From Streblospio benedicti (Eukaryota > Annelida > Polychaeta > Spionida > Spionidae), in contig CM032659.1 in the NCBI GenBank assembly GCA_019095985.1, positions 30,691,027-30,755,026 on the forward strand: a stretch of 64,000 nt of DNA. The letters run 5' to 3'. The notes beneath the pieces were generated by a model. The model did no database searches and had not been told where the DNA came from. It worked only from the letters and a program-made list of their open reading frames with translations. The position numbers and the translations under genes were made by a program. Of this stretch, positions 32,839 to 43,854 are shown piece after piece. Numbering within the stretch: the first letter of the stretch is position 1; each line of letters opens with the position of its first letter.

Positions 32839-33275
32839 TATGGTGGATGGATTACAGACTAACATGCACCTAGTCACTGGATTGATCCATGAGTGCAGGA
32901 AGTGGCCCATGGTAAGTGATGCTGGCAAATCCGGGATGTGCTACTCACTACAGCAACGACAACAAAGGATCCATGCCAAAAACTCGGATCAGTGCTTAAC
33001 AGCTGTAATATTGTCATCTAGGGTCACGACAACGATGATCAATAGAAGATTCTTTTGTGTGTTCTTGGTGTGAATGGTGCTGTCAATTTTCCATCATGGA
33101 TTTTGAGATTTATCAATACGCAGTGGTTTGTCCTAGATCTTTCTGAAAGCGTTTTTATGTTGCTGAAATACATGTTTATATTGATGTTTTCCTCTGTGCA
33201 CCTCATTGTGTGAAATGTTCCCATTGTATTGGGGCCCATAGTTTGTGCACACAATAACATTGTATACCGTATCTA
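32839..33275. other. Non-coding stretch, nothing recognised
   Basis: Short opposed frames only; no signal. Confidence 0.5.
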
Positions 33276-33353
33276 CACAGTGGTTCCTTTTGGTAGCTTT
33301 ATGAATGTTTGGTGGTCTCAATAGAGAGGTGGTCTTAATTGGAAGTTCTTCTG
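33276..33353 (+). mobile_element. TIR MITE, internally deleted copy
   Basis: CAGTGGTTCC joins directly to TTTTGGTAGCTTTATGAATG, TTGGTGGTCTCAATAGAGAG and GAAGTTCTTCTG. Compared with full copies, about 100 bp of the interior, including the first GGTGGTCTC unit, is missing. Confidence 0.8.
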
Positions 33354-34549
33354 TGGTTCATCTTTGTACTACCTTTCTATAGTATTTCCACACATAGAGC
33401 AAAACAGTGTACAACTGTTTAACTTGGATAAACCACGTACAAAATAGAACTACCTAACGATCCTGTCCTGGCCTATTTTAGCCACAGATAGATGGTTTTG
33501 GCCCAGGGCCCGGATCCTTCAAAGGCCATGGCCAGGCACCTTTCTGTATGGCTGCCATTTTAAAATGATGAAGGTGTGCCACTTTTTGTTACGGCTGGTC
33601 ACTGATGGAGTTACTAGGCCTGTGGTCTGTCAGCACATGTTCATCAGATTCATACCGCAAGACGCAGAATCATGGCTGCTATTTTCAGACCCCATGTAGG
33701 GAACTGGTTGTTGACTCACCTTCAATTCTGAATCTGACCACTGACAGTGACCGCTTTGATGTTTTGTCCCCACACTCTATTAGACCAACACTCCAGGTGT
33801 TTGCCTCCAAGTTGCTGTGTTTTCTTTATCCTGGGTCGTGTTTTCTTACAGGCGTGTTTGCCTTTGCAGTTTACCACAGACTATGACGACCATTATGATT
33901 GTCAATATTTGCTCATTCGGTGATCATGCATTCTTTCTGCTTAGGTCAGTATCTAATATGGTCAGTTGTATGGTCATTGACTCTCTCGTGTGAGTCTCAG
34001 ATAGGGTGCTATGTTGCAGTGATGAGTGTAATAACTCTGACAAAACAAATATTTACTAGTTCGTATCCCAGGCTGGAGTGAGAGCTTAGTTTATTTGAAA
34101 GTCACGTACATGTAATACAATACAGTGAGACGGATACAGCTGTCCTTGTTGTGGTCAAAGCATTGACCTTTCATTGACCCCAGAAACCATAACTCTAAAT
34201 GTGAGGTCAGAGGGTTGACACAGATATAAACAGATATATATTACAATGATTGTAGTTGTCATTTAGATTTAATGCTCACACTGTGGAAGTGGTCATTTTG
34301 TAAAGTGTGTTGGAATGAAACCGATTGCTAGTAATGTAGGCTGTGGGGCTCAAATCTATTTGATTTGAAATCGCTATTTGTCATTCCAAAACAATTTTTT
34401 CATAGCTACTGAGTTTTATGACCAGGATTAAAGACTTTAAGCGACTCTCAATTAAGTGATAACAATGATTAAAACATGCACCAACACTGCAGTGTAAATA
34501 CCACAGTTAAGAGATCGGATTTATCTGTATCATGCTGATGATAGATATC
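33354..34549. other. Non-coding stretch, nothing recognised
   Basis: A 93-codon frame at 33605-33886 has no domain. TTTGCAG at 33863-33869 looks like an acceptor but has no coding continuation. Confidence 0.45.
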
Positions 34550-34760
34550 CTATGAGCTATCCCATGTATCTCCATGAGCGCAGACTGGCAGCATTGAGCC
34601 CTGTGGACCTAACCTCACGGCCTCTAGCTCATTGGAGCTGCCAACCGTCTGACCACACGGGCTGAGTCTGACCTCCCCCACAGCCCAGTGCCACCAGGGG
34701 ATTGCCTCTTGCACTCCGGAGACCCCAGGTCTAGCATCACGGCGGGAGAACTGTTTAGTT
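34550..34760. promoter_or_regulatory. GC-rich island of unknown nature
   Basis: An abrupt GC-rich block between AT-rich flanks (GCCAACCGTCTGACCACACGG, GTGCCACCAGGGGATTGCC, CTCCGGAGACCCCAGG). It carries a 74-codon minus-strand frame without a known domain. It could be an unrecognised repeat, an enhancer or a degenerate exon. Confidence 0.28.
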
Positions 34761-36640
34761 TGCTCCCTTGTCATTTCAAGCTTTCCTGAATATTGAAGAG
34801 TGTCTGGAAAAGGTGTATATGCATTTTAGCTGCTGCCTAATCCATTTATTTACTTATTGCTATAGAATGTTTAAACAAAGAGTTTTTGTAGTCGAAATAC
34901 AATTACTTCTGTTGTATTCTATTTTTCCCCCTTGACAGAGTTAGTTTATGATTATCAATGACTGGTGACTGACTGTAGACCTCGTGAAGTGTTGAGGCAA
35001 ATCGAAAAACGAGATGGAAGAGATATTACTATATTTATGTAGAACATTCAAGCATTGGCATCGATACTGAGATAAATGTAATTGTCTGACTTCCTAGTCC
35101 ATGGTGATTGTGCTAAAAAGGCGATGAATCCCTGCTGACTGAAGTAGGTCACAGTGGGATTAAATAGGTCGCGCTCTCATAACATCAGACATTTATTTTT
35201 CATCGAAACTGAGTGAGAAGTGGTTAATCTTTGAGTTGTGTGTTTTCATGAACTTTGTGCACAAGGTTATGTTTTAGAAATAACAATATTCCACAGAACA
35301 GTTGGCGCCGAAGATTGCACTTTATTTCAGTGGGGCTTTGACGCCATGCATTTTTAATGATGAAAATGCTTTTTTTTCTAACAGTACTATCATTAACTTT
35401 TTCTCCTTTTTTTTGTTGAAGAAAATGTTTCTTTGTAGTTGATTTTAAGAGATACACATGGCATAGACTTTGGTTATACATGCATTGCAGACACTGACTC
35501 TACTTTTGTAAATAATTGTTTTACATTTTTTAGCTGATCTGCTATTACTTGCCTACAAAATTAGTTCTGATATATTTTCATGTCATCATTTTTATTCTTT
35601 TTTTCCCCGTAAATTAAAACAAATCTGGAATTTCTTTATATTCCTATTTTGGTAGTCTCAACATGGATTTAGCCTCTTTTAAAGACTGATACATTATTTT
35701 GATCATTTTTATACAGGAGTAATGTACTGATATTGTAGGTTTTTTTCATGGAGACCTGACAGTTTTATGACCTGTTGTCCTAGTATTATAACCTGTATAT
35801 GGCCTCATGAGAGTGTTGTACCATAACAGCAGCTTTTATGCAATAATAAGTCAATTATGAACATGGCCATCGTTTCTTATGGGACTATTACGTAGACGGC
35901 AACAACGCATCAAGTTTCTCTTGATGTGAACATGGTTGGAGCATGTTTCTATCAAAGACATAATGAACATAAGGCTGAATAAACACTGTTAGTGCTGGAG
36001 AAATCTACCTATAAAAGTAAGCCAATTCTAAACTCAGTCCATTGGTATCAAACTACATGTAAATCAAATGATAATGACAATGAAACAAAAGACTGGTATT
36101 GAATACACCATGTACCAAGGAAGTGGACTGTTCCCTCACAGGAGATGGCGTCCTTAAGGGGGGCTGTAAAAAGACCATCATAAAAATATTGTGCCATATA
36201 CAAGTAACACTTGAGTGATAACATCTTGCTTTTATGGCTGAGGAGTCCATTGTCATCATCTCTTGTGCGATCGAGTGGCCAGACACAGTAACTAAAGGCA
36301 TAACGGTAACGGTAACGCTATCGCCATTTTCAAATGTCTCACTGGTCATCTTGCGAATAGTCTATAGTCTCTTCACTGATATCATATCACAGGTGTTTAG
36401 CAATAGTGTGTGATTTTGCTACTACATAATGCTGTAGTTTTATCGCTACTCATGGTTCTATTTTCTCTTGATCGAATATGATTTCTACTTGCCCATGTGA
36501 ACCCTGGTCAGACTTCATACACACCTATCTACAACAAACTGAAATAAAAGGAGAAACCACAATACACCTAGTGTTATGAAATCATTAACAATCACTGCAA
36601 TCTAATGCTCACATCTGACCACTCCAAGGTCCCACACTGA
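34761..36640. other. Long non-coding stretch, nothing recognised
   Basis: AT-rich with T-rich tracts. ACGGTAACGGTAACGCTATC at ~36303 is a minor direct repeat. Confidence 0.5.
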
Positions 36641-36647
36641 ATTATCT

Positions 36648-36705
36648 GCAGCTAATCCACGAGATTATCAGTGATAATCCCCACATCAACAGCTGGTAAT
36701 CTGGG
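36648..36705. promoter_or_regulatory. Cluster of TAATCC-type homeodomain sites around a palindrome
   Basis: GCTAATCCAC, GATTATCAGTGATAATC (a perfect 8+1+8 palindrome at 36663-36679), ATAATCCCC and GGTAATCTGG occur within 60 bp. TAATCC is the preferred site of K50 homeodomains such as Otx, Gsc and Pitx. The palindrome also offers paired GATA-type words (TTATCA/TGATAA). Confidence 0.35.
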
Positions 36706-36710
36706 GGGCC

Positions 36711-37179
36711 ACTGAGCCATGTAAGTTGATCCCTGAGTGCAGCTGTATAGGTACATGTACCTGGTTTTGATTTGAGGAACATGGGAAACTGTGGTTAACA
36801 GCAGGTGGGCATGACTTTTATGTTGTGTTATTATTCATGGGAAAAGATTACAGTTCATAACATTTTATTGCAATCTTACTGTCAAATATAGAAGTCAGTT
36901 TTTTTTCATAAATTGTAAGTTTCTATAAGTTTCTGCTAGTCAATTATATTATTTATATTATGATGCTACATGTATCATGTGTCCACCATTCTACCAATGA
37001 AAGAAGAGCCAAGGTTGTAATATACCATTCTCTACTGTTCATTTTTTGATGAAACATGACGTTTCATCATGGTAACTACATGGCTTCATCGGATGTTCCA
37101 CTGTATGGGTCAGAACTTGTGGTGTACTGAATGGGTGTAACATAATGCAAACTTACAGAAATTATTAACAGAGCAAACC
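36711..37179. other. Non-coding stretch, nothing recognised
   Basis: AT-rich background. Confidence 0.5.
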
Positions 37180-37566
37180 CTATGTTTGCATTGTGACAAA
37201 ACTGACTGTCCATAATCTATTCACTCATGATTTAAAACCAAATCTTTGTTCATGCATCATACAATGTATAAGCCATAATGGTATGACTGATGTTATTGTT
37301 GATTTTGAACCAAACAATTATAGATTTATGGAATGATGAATCAGGTTTAATATAATGCTATGTTTGCATTGTGACAAAAAGCTGACTGTCCAAAATCTAT
37401 TCATCTGAGCTATTCATTCATGCATGGTTTAAAATCAAATCGTGGATCATGCATCAATGTATTTTAACATAAAAACTATGACTGACTCCTGTATTTTGCC
37501 ATTTAATCGTGGATTTTGAACTATATTATTTACATAGATGTATGGAATGAAATAATGCAGGTTTAG
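37180..37566. repeat. Diverged tandem duplication, ~178-bp unit
   Basis: TATGTTTGCATTGTGACAAA starts both units (37181 and 37359). The order CTGACTGTCC, AATCTATTCA, CATGCATCA, TATGACTGA, GATTTTGAAC, ATGGAATGA and CAGGTTTA is kept in both, with indels making the second unit longer. Neither unit belongs to another family in the window. Confidence 0.85.
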
Positions 37567-38090
37567 ATGTTCACTGTATTTTTGACTGTTCCTTGATATC
37601 ATTGGAATTCGTATGAAAATCCCTTTTAAAAGTGAAAATTGTACTTTAGTGTACTTTAGTATACAGATTATAGTATTATTTCACGGTGGCTGACAAGCAG
37701 CTTAAGAAAGCACACAATGAAGCAACTTTCCAGATGTTGACCTTGTTCATACACATGTAGTAACAACATTCATGCCACCTGGTATCAATAACTACACAAA
37801 CACTCTGCAAAGCGTTGTTCTTTCATTGTTGTCTATTGCAATGTTCAATTGACTTTCCACCGATTTAACATTGATGCATATTAACTACTGTATAGTTTAT
37901 AACAACTTCTGAACTTGCACCAATTGTTGTTAGTGTTCACTGATATGACGGGGAAATAGGGTAGTGATATGGATTTCTGAAATACACCGGCCTGACCATT
38001 AGCAAAATAAACCAAGCATTTCTTCAAGGGTCCAGTTGGAAAGTAAAAGTAGAACAATAACACCCACGACCAAAACCGTTAGCTTCATTT
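37567..38090. other. Non-coding stretch, nothing recognised
   Basis: AT-rich background. Confidence 0.5.
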
Positions 38091-38350
38091 CGTTTGGCCC
38101 AAGTGTGTATATGTTGTGGCCACGGTTTATGCCGCTGTGATGTTTGTAAACACCGGCCACGAGGAGGCAGCCGCGCCATACATCAGGCCGATTAGCAGCC
38201 TCGTTAAACACGGTTTAAATTCCAGCGCCAGCTGCTGGCTGCCACACAGCAGACTAAACAGTGGATGAAGTCGTCATCCCGCCGACTTAGTCACCTGCCC
38301 TCACCCGTCTACCTGTGGCGGAGGTTTCAATAGGCGTTTAAAAGCCCCAG
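38091..38350. promoter_or_regulatory. GC-richer island, strong enhancer-like composition
   Basis: A block with GAGGAGGCAGCCGCGCC, GGCCGATTAGCAGCC, CGTTAAACACGGTTTAAA, CAGCGCCAGCTGCTGGCTG (nested E-box and palindrome) and CCGCCGACTTAGTCACC. It has no repeat or codon structure. Such islands in AT-rich deserts often turn out to be conserved non-coding elements. Confidence 0.35.
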
Positions 38351-39020
38351 TACTTTTTTCTCTCATGGGAAGGCATTTAAACTATTTCTGTGCTGATTGT
38401 TGGGGGATTTGTCTTCTCTCTTTTTTCGTGTATGTTTTGGCAGTTTGATTGAAAGACAAGAAAAACTATGTTTATAAGGTGCCTTTTGTTTTTATTTTCA
38501 TTTTTTAAATTTTGTTTTAGTTAACATATTACCAGAGTATTATCATGATTATTGTGACTCCTATTATGGCAAGTAGCACTTTGAAATAAGCACCATAATT
38601 CATGGAAAAAGGTCTATTTTTAAATATCAAATTACTCGACTTGTTAGTAACAGTTTTAATAATGAATTTTTTTGCTGAAGAAGTCGATTCCCCACGAAAT
38701 ATGAACCAGTTCACTGTGTGCTAAATTGATTTCATAACATATTCAAAATGACGTGTCTCAAAAGATCTTATTGTGATCTAGACTGACACAACTTCATAAG
38801 GCCTCCCATCGTCAGCATTATACAACCCGCAACAAGGCAACATTTCATACGGATATCATTATGTCTGTACCTTCTAGCAACAAATGATCTGGTCAACTTC
38901 ACTGTATTCTGATTCATATAAAGTACAAGTTTGTTATATTGAACATAGTTTTGAAAATCGATTGTATGCAATGGTAATGATATGGTGTAAATATGATGTC
39001 ATAATGCCATGCAAAAAAGG
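38351..39020. other. Non-coding stretch, nothing recognised
   Basis: AT-rich background. Confidence 0.5.
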
Positions 39021-39410
39021 TGTGCCTTACACCTGTAATCCCACCGACCGAATTCCCACAAACATAAGGATGTAGGGATGCTGGAGAGGCAGCGGAAAGC
39101 AGCGGAAAGCAGCAACCTCTAATTATCCTCATTTGCGGTGATGTTACAATGTGGCGATCAGACGGGGAGGCGGGTGTGTCTAATCAGGCGTGAAGAGATT
39201 TGCCGCTCCAAGTCATTAGCAGCTTTGACGTTTATTCAGGCGGATGTGAGGCGGAAAGAACGTCGGGGTTTGACAAGTGTAAGGTTGTGCTCCTGTCGGG
39301 CTGGTTGTCGGGCTCCCTGCTGTGCTGTGTGATGGCCTCCTGGGTCGCGTAACATGCGGAGATTGTGGCATGTTACATCGTGTAGAGCTCGAACGCTGAA
39401 ATGTTCAACG
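39021..39410. promoter_or_regulatory. GC-richer island with TAAT cores
   Basis: Contains CTCTAATTATCCTC, GTGTCTAATCAGGCG, AAGTCATTAGCAGC and a small tandem, GGCAGCGGAAAGCAGCGGAA. CpGs are more frequent than in the flanks. No frame with a recognisable product. Confidence 0.35.
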
Positions 39411-39435
39411 ATGTCTTGCAATTATGTAATGTAAG

Positions 39436-39457
39436 CAGTATATATATATAGAGAGAG
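39436..39457. repeat. TA/GA microsatellite
   Basis: (TA)n directly followed by (GA)n, just upstream of MITE copy 12. Confidence 0.85.
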
Positions 39458-39494
39458 TGAACGAAGAAATCTGTCCATATCATCTACCTCTATG

Positions 39495-39684
39495 CAGTAG
39501 AACCTCTCTATTAGGACCAGCTACATGACTCCTGTTAGGTAGTTTCTAAGGTGGTCTCAATAGAGAGGTGGTCTCTTTACAGATGTTCATTTTGGTAGCT
39601 TTATGAAGGTTTTGGACAGTGATAAGTGGTCTTAACATAGAGGTGGTCTCAACAGAGAGGTGGTCTTAATTGGAGGTTGTACTG
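39495..39684 (+). mobile_element. TIR MITE, copy 12
   Basis: From CAGTAGAACCTCTCTATTAG to GGAGGTTGTACTG. It is about 12 bp longer than average because the first GTTAGGTGGTCTC unit is partly duplicated (GTTAGGTAGTTTCTAAGGTG). Confidence 0.88.
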
Positions 39685-39859
39685 AACTTTGTCAGTGTCC
39701 ATTTCAGTGGTTCACCATTGATCATAAACGAAAAGCTTTTAAAGCCAAACATATCATTTTCACTAGAGTATGGCTTTTAAAGCCATGAGAACTGAAAGTT
39801 TTATGAAGAGAAATGTGAGGATGCAGAGATTCAAGTTTGATGTTGTGAGTCGTCGTTCG

Positions 39860-40140
39860 GCAGCTATCTTGATAACCAGATGCATGACATAGCGTTGGCT
39901 GCGGCGTCTCAGTTCATTATTCCTGGCCACGCAGCATCTTCCGCTTCCATTGAGCCTTTCTTCTGAGTAAACGTAAAAGCTGCCATCAAACGGTGCCCAT
40001 CTTGAGGGGTCGGCAATTATGTAAATAGCGAGAATGGCAATTAGCGTGCAATCTGATCTCGTGCCGGGACTTTAATTCTGGGTGTAAATCAACGCTGGTC
40101 AAATAAAGCACCATCAGTGAGAGAAGTGAACTCACACTTG
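39860..40140. promoter_or_regulatory. GC-richer island with paired CAATTA/ATTAGC cores
   Basis: TCGGCAATTATGTAAATAGC and GGCAATTAGCGTGCAATC lie about 30 bp apart, a near-repeat of homeodomain-type sites (GGCAATTA twice). Upstream are GGCTGCGGCGTCTC and CGCAGCATCTTCCGC. No codon structure. Confidence 0.38.
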
Positions 40141-40769
40141 CCCCATCCACTTGGTTTGTGTTTTATTTACTGCTCATTCATGCAGCATTGGTCCTGCATT
40201 TAAGCTATTTGGAGCTTGATCAAAAGCCATTGCCTAATGCACTACTCAATTGAAATAGTAATTTTAATCAACTATAGATTATTCTAATCATCAGTTAATT
40301 TTTCTAACTTGTATTTTTTATACCATAAAAACTGCAACACTCTTTAGCTGCCTAGTTGTAATGAAAAGCAGCAAAATAGCACTGAATACTTCCTGGAAGG
40401 TTTCTCTCACAGTTAGAATGTAAATGTGTATGCCAATGTTCTGTTGTAAAATGTACTACAAGTGTTGGAATATTGCATCAGAGAATGATGTCTCCATACA
40501 AGGACATTGATTATCTTACTTTCTTTATTTCTGGCTCCTGTGAAGAAAGTTTTTTACAGTGCAACAGTAACAATCTGTCCATCTAAGACACACTGTCATC
40601 TTATAAAGGTGGACAACTTATTTAACCTGCAAGCTAATAGTAAAAATGAACTGACTCTTCCATTATGATTTAGTTCATTTCAGCATGTGTGTATCTGTTG
40701 TTAGTTGATGTTGCTGACTTTCATTCTCCCCTCTGTGCTGTGGTGGTATGTGGCGTTCAATACACACTT
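40141..40769. other. Non-coding stretch with a faint SINE-A word
   Basis: ATGCCAATGTTCTGTTGTAAAATG at ~40431 resembles the SINE-A tail. Otherwise AT-rich. Confidence 0.4.
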
Positions 40770-41000
40770 ATAATCCCCCCTAAAGTGTGCGCCGTCTGAA
40801 AGGCCCTTTCACGAAATATCAAATATTTGTCAAATTTAGGGGAAGAGTTTGACAACAATTAGCAGAACACACACATCTGTGTCAATAGGCAGGTCTGTGC
40901 TGGGTTTTTGTGGACGTTCACGCGTAGAGAGACAGTCGATGGAGTATATATCATTATGTGTAAATTAGGGAATGATTTTGACTGGGGCATTGTGGTATTT
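40770..41000. promoter_or_regulatory. Possible conserved element
   Basis: CCCCTAAAGTGTGCGCCGTC, CAAATATTTGTCAAATTTAG (palindrome CAAATATTTG) and GACAACAATTAGCAG. Composition is mixed but distinct from the flanks. CAAATATTTG recurs as TCAAATATTTG in the next island. Confidence 0.3.
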
Positions 41001-41379
41001 CGTGCCTAATTCTAGTGAGTTTTGCGTGAAGTCTTTTTTTATATAGATTGGAATATAGATGATGAAGTAAGAAAGTGACAAATACACATTGGTCAACCGG
41101 ATACTGTTCTTTAATTTCAACCTATTCAATATCGTAACTATTTTATGTACACTATGGATATAAAATAATACAGAATGAATTTCTTGAACTAAAGCCTTCT
41201 ACTTGAAGATTTACTATAAATTAATTTACAAAAAGAAATAACATTCTTATTCCAAGGATGTACACGCTTGTTAGTTAATTCGCGAGATTGACTTTACAAA
41301 AGAAACGTCTACGTTTGCAATGTACTTGTTTTTAATGCTCAGTGAACTCTCTGGCCTTAACATTTGTATAAACACTTTT

Positions 41380-41660
41380 CGTGATATGGCGAACTGTGGG
41401 CTTCGCGTTACACTTTGGCTCCGGTGGCACGCTCAAAATATTGATAATTTCCCGAAATTGAAAACCCTCACGGAGGCTGCAGATTAGCTCGGGTTGTCAA
41501 ATATTTGTTAGGCCTGTAATATTATTACTCCATTATGTGATAGCATAATTTTCCGCTTGGATTTCGCAGTCATTTAGTGCGTGTTTATTAATAACTCATT
41601 TCACGCATGATTTTGCAAGATAAATGATAGAAAAATCAATGTGGGTTTCAATTGAAAACG
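41380..41660. promoter_or_regulatory. Possible conserved element
   Basis: Contains TGGGCTTCGCGTTACACTTT, GGCTGCAGATTAGCTCGGG, GTCAAATATTTGTTAGG and an AT-rich core with TTATTAATAAC. GTCAAATATTTGT is shared with the 40770 element, ~650 bp away. Confidence 0.33.
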
Positions 41661-41830
41661 TTAGTGTTGGTGCTCTTTTTTATTGGGCTCAATGAAATTG
41701 TGGTTTCTTTTAAACCACCAAAACTTCTTGTGTTCAAAAAGACATCTCCATTAAATAGTAACGCTTGTAAGAAGATTATTTTTTTCTCTACAATGATATC
41801 TTACTGCAAACTCCAATGAGCCATTGATAG

Positions 41831-41886
41831 ATTTTTTTTCTTCCTCTTTTTGGATAGGATTTTTTTTCTTCCTCTTTTTGGATAGA
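41831..41886. repeat. 28-bp tandem repeat, two copies
   Basis: Two units of a pyrimidine-rich 28-mer (ATTTTTTTTC TTCC TCTTTTTGGATAG), identical apart from the last base. Confidence 0.92.
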
Positions 41887-42680
41887 TTTGTTTCCTATCC
41901 ACGTTAAACAGCTCAAAGAACGAGAAAAATGGAATAATGAAAGTGAAGCAAAAGATAGCTAAATAGATGATCTTTGATAGGAAAAAATGACAAGCAGCAA
42001 CAAATCTAGTTGTATGTTTGTCGCATGGCATCTGATTGGATGGTGGTTGTCTCGTGGCTTTTGATTGGCTCAATAATGTCACTCTCTTGTCACCGTTTTT
42101 TGTTTTGTTTTGTTTTTGTCAATTTGTAATTTGTCAGTGGTTCAACTCGGAGCATTGTCATACTGCTCTGGACGGGTATTTTCCGTAAGTTAAACTTCAT
42201 TTAGGTAACAAGAGCTCACTGACGACATGACAAAATCCCATTGAGCTTTATACCAACACCTATGTCCTCAACCCTACGATGCACCTATTTTTTTTTTTTT
42301 TGCACCTATGATATAAATTGACGCTAAGTGTTTGTGTGGCCATTGAGACATAGTTTGTCAGTGAGCTGAAGAATGATGTCTTAGATGTTGCTGGTGACAG
42401 ACTCTTTCCATTGATGTGTGAACATCTAACACTCCACCATCACAATAACACCAGCCTCGAACCCCATGTGTCTTCTGCTCTGTCAGCCTTTGTCACAAAC
42501 CAGGGCAGCCCGCATCAGGTTGAAAGGGGTTGCGTGATTGATCCTTTGTTTTGTATTAGCAGCTCCAAGTTAAAAGTTAAATCAATCAGTGGGTCAATCA
42601 GGCTGAAGGCTGAGATGCTGCCTTGTACTATGTCATTGTCTATGAACAACTGTATATATATTTTTTCCAAGTTTGCTTGT
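41887..42680. other. Non-coding stretch, nothing recognised
   Basis: A poly-T run lies near 42290. A 108-codon frame (42411-42737) runs into a SINE-B copy and is not gene-like. Confidence 0.5.
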
Positions 42681-42792
42681 GAATTCAACTCTACTGTCAC
42701 TGTTCTTGAAAGCAATCTCCTACCACTGTATAGCTGAAAACATAGCTTCCATTCGACTATCAAGTGGCCCAGACCGGAGTCGAACTCACAAC
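42681..42792 (-). mobile_element. SINE-B copy, minus arm of a head-to-head pair
   Basis: On the minus strand: GTTGTGAGTTCGACTCC (B box), GGCCACTTGATAGTCGAATGG, AAGCTATG, ATACAGTGGTAGGAGATTGC and ACAGTGACAGTAGAG. It faces the plus-strand copy that starts at 42797. Confidence 0.82.
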
Positions 42793-42796
42793 TAAG

Positions 42797-42948
42797 ATGG
42801 TATCATTCTGGTGTCACAACCTTGGGGTCGTGAGTTCGAGTCCCATCAGAGCCACTTGATATTGTCAAATGGGAGCTATGTCTTTGGCAATGTCAATACA
42901 GTGGTAGGAGTTTGCTTGGCAGAACAGTGAGAGTAGAATTGTATGTCA
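42797..42948 (+). mobile_element. SINE-B copy, plus arm of a head-to-head pair
   Basis: TGGTATCATTCTGGTGTCAC, TTGGGGTCGTGAGTTCGAG, CAGAGCCACTTGATATTGTC, AAATGGGAGCTATGTC, CAATACAGTGGTAGGAG and GAACAGTGAGAGTAG. This is the best B-family copy for defining element order. Confidence 0.85.
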
Positions 42949-43754
42949 TTGTCATAGATGTCATGTTTAGATATCATATTGTAATTATGTAATTAGTATT
43001 GTTGAATGTACTCAGTGTGACATGTTTCTAATAGTCAAAAGGTTTCCCATAGCTCGTGTACATTATCTTCAACTTGTATGATATTTGGTAATATTGAAAT
43101 AGCATATTGAAGTTATTAAATGCAAATAGAACATCTCAATGAAAAAAATCTGAACGTAATAGCCTAAGTTAAGTTCACTCAGTGCATTTATTACACTATC
43201 TTGACTTATAAAAAAAAAACAGTTAAAAAAACCGCGTTGTTGACATTGTTGTTAGAATTCAATGAAGCTTTTAGGGGGTAGGATACCCCGATATCGACCA
43301 TGGTGTACACAATGCATGCTGACAAGGCTGTGGCGACGTTTTCGTCAATACGTAGATAGAAATACAGTGTAATTTGAGAGGTGAAGTGATACATAATAAA
43401 GCAATCAATGCCGTGTTGTGTGTGAGGGATTGATTCGGCGGGATGCGGTTACTGTCTTATGTCACATTTGCCTGGAGCGGAGGATTCATGCGAAACGCCA
43501 TCTGCAATTCTGCACCTTGAAATTGAAAATCAAAACTAGCACTCGCTTAATACCTCCTTTCCCAACCCCTCCACAGCGTTGCAAATGGCATTTCTCATAT
43601 CTAGTGCATGAAAGGATAGAGTGGCAGTTAACAAATAACAAATAAACTTGTAAAGTCTGTCTCTTTATTCTATTACAGCATAGAAATAGAAGTTTTCAAG
43701 AACTTGTGAACTTGTACCCTGTGGGTCAAAATATAAATGATATATGAGACTATG
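42949..43754. other. Non-coding stretch before a scaffold gap
   Basis: AT-rich, nothing recognised. Confidence 0.5.
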
Positions 43755-43854
43755 NNNNNNNNNNNNNNNNNNNNNNNNNNNNNNNNNNNNNNNNNNNNNN
43801 NNNNNNNNNNNNNNNNNNNNNNNNNNNNNNNNNNNNNNNNNNNNNNNNNNNNNN
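43755..43854. other. Assembly gap (100 N)
   Basis: Exactly 100 N, the usual placeholder for a gap of unknown size. Distances and any frame across it are unreliable. Confidence 0.98.

Noticed and set aside
33836-33900. Acceptor-like TTTGCAG with downstream coding
   Set aside because: The downstream frame stops within a few codons and no donor follows.
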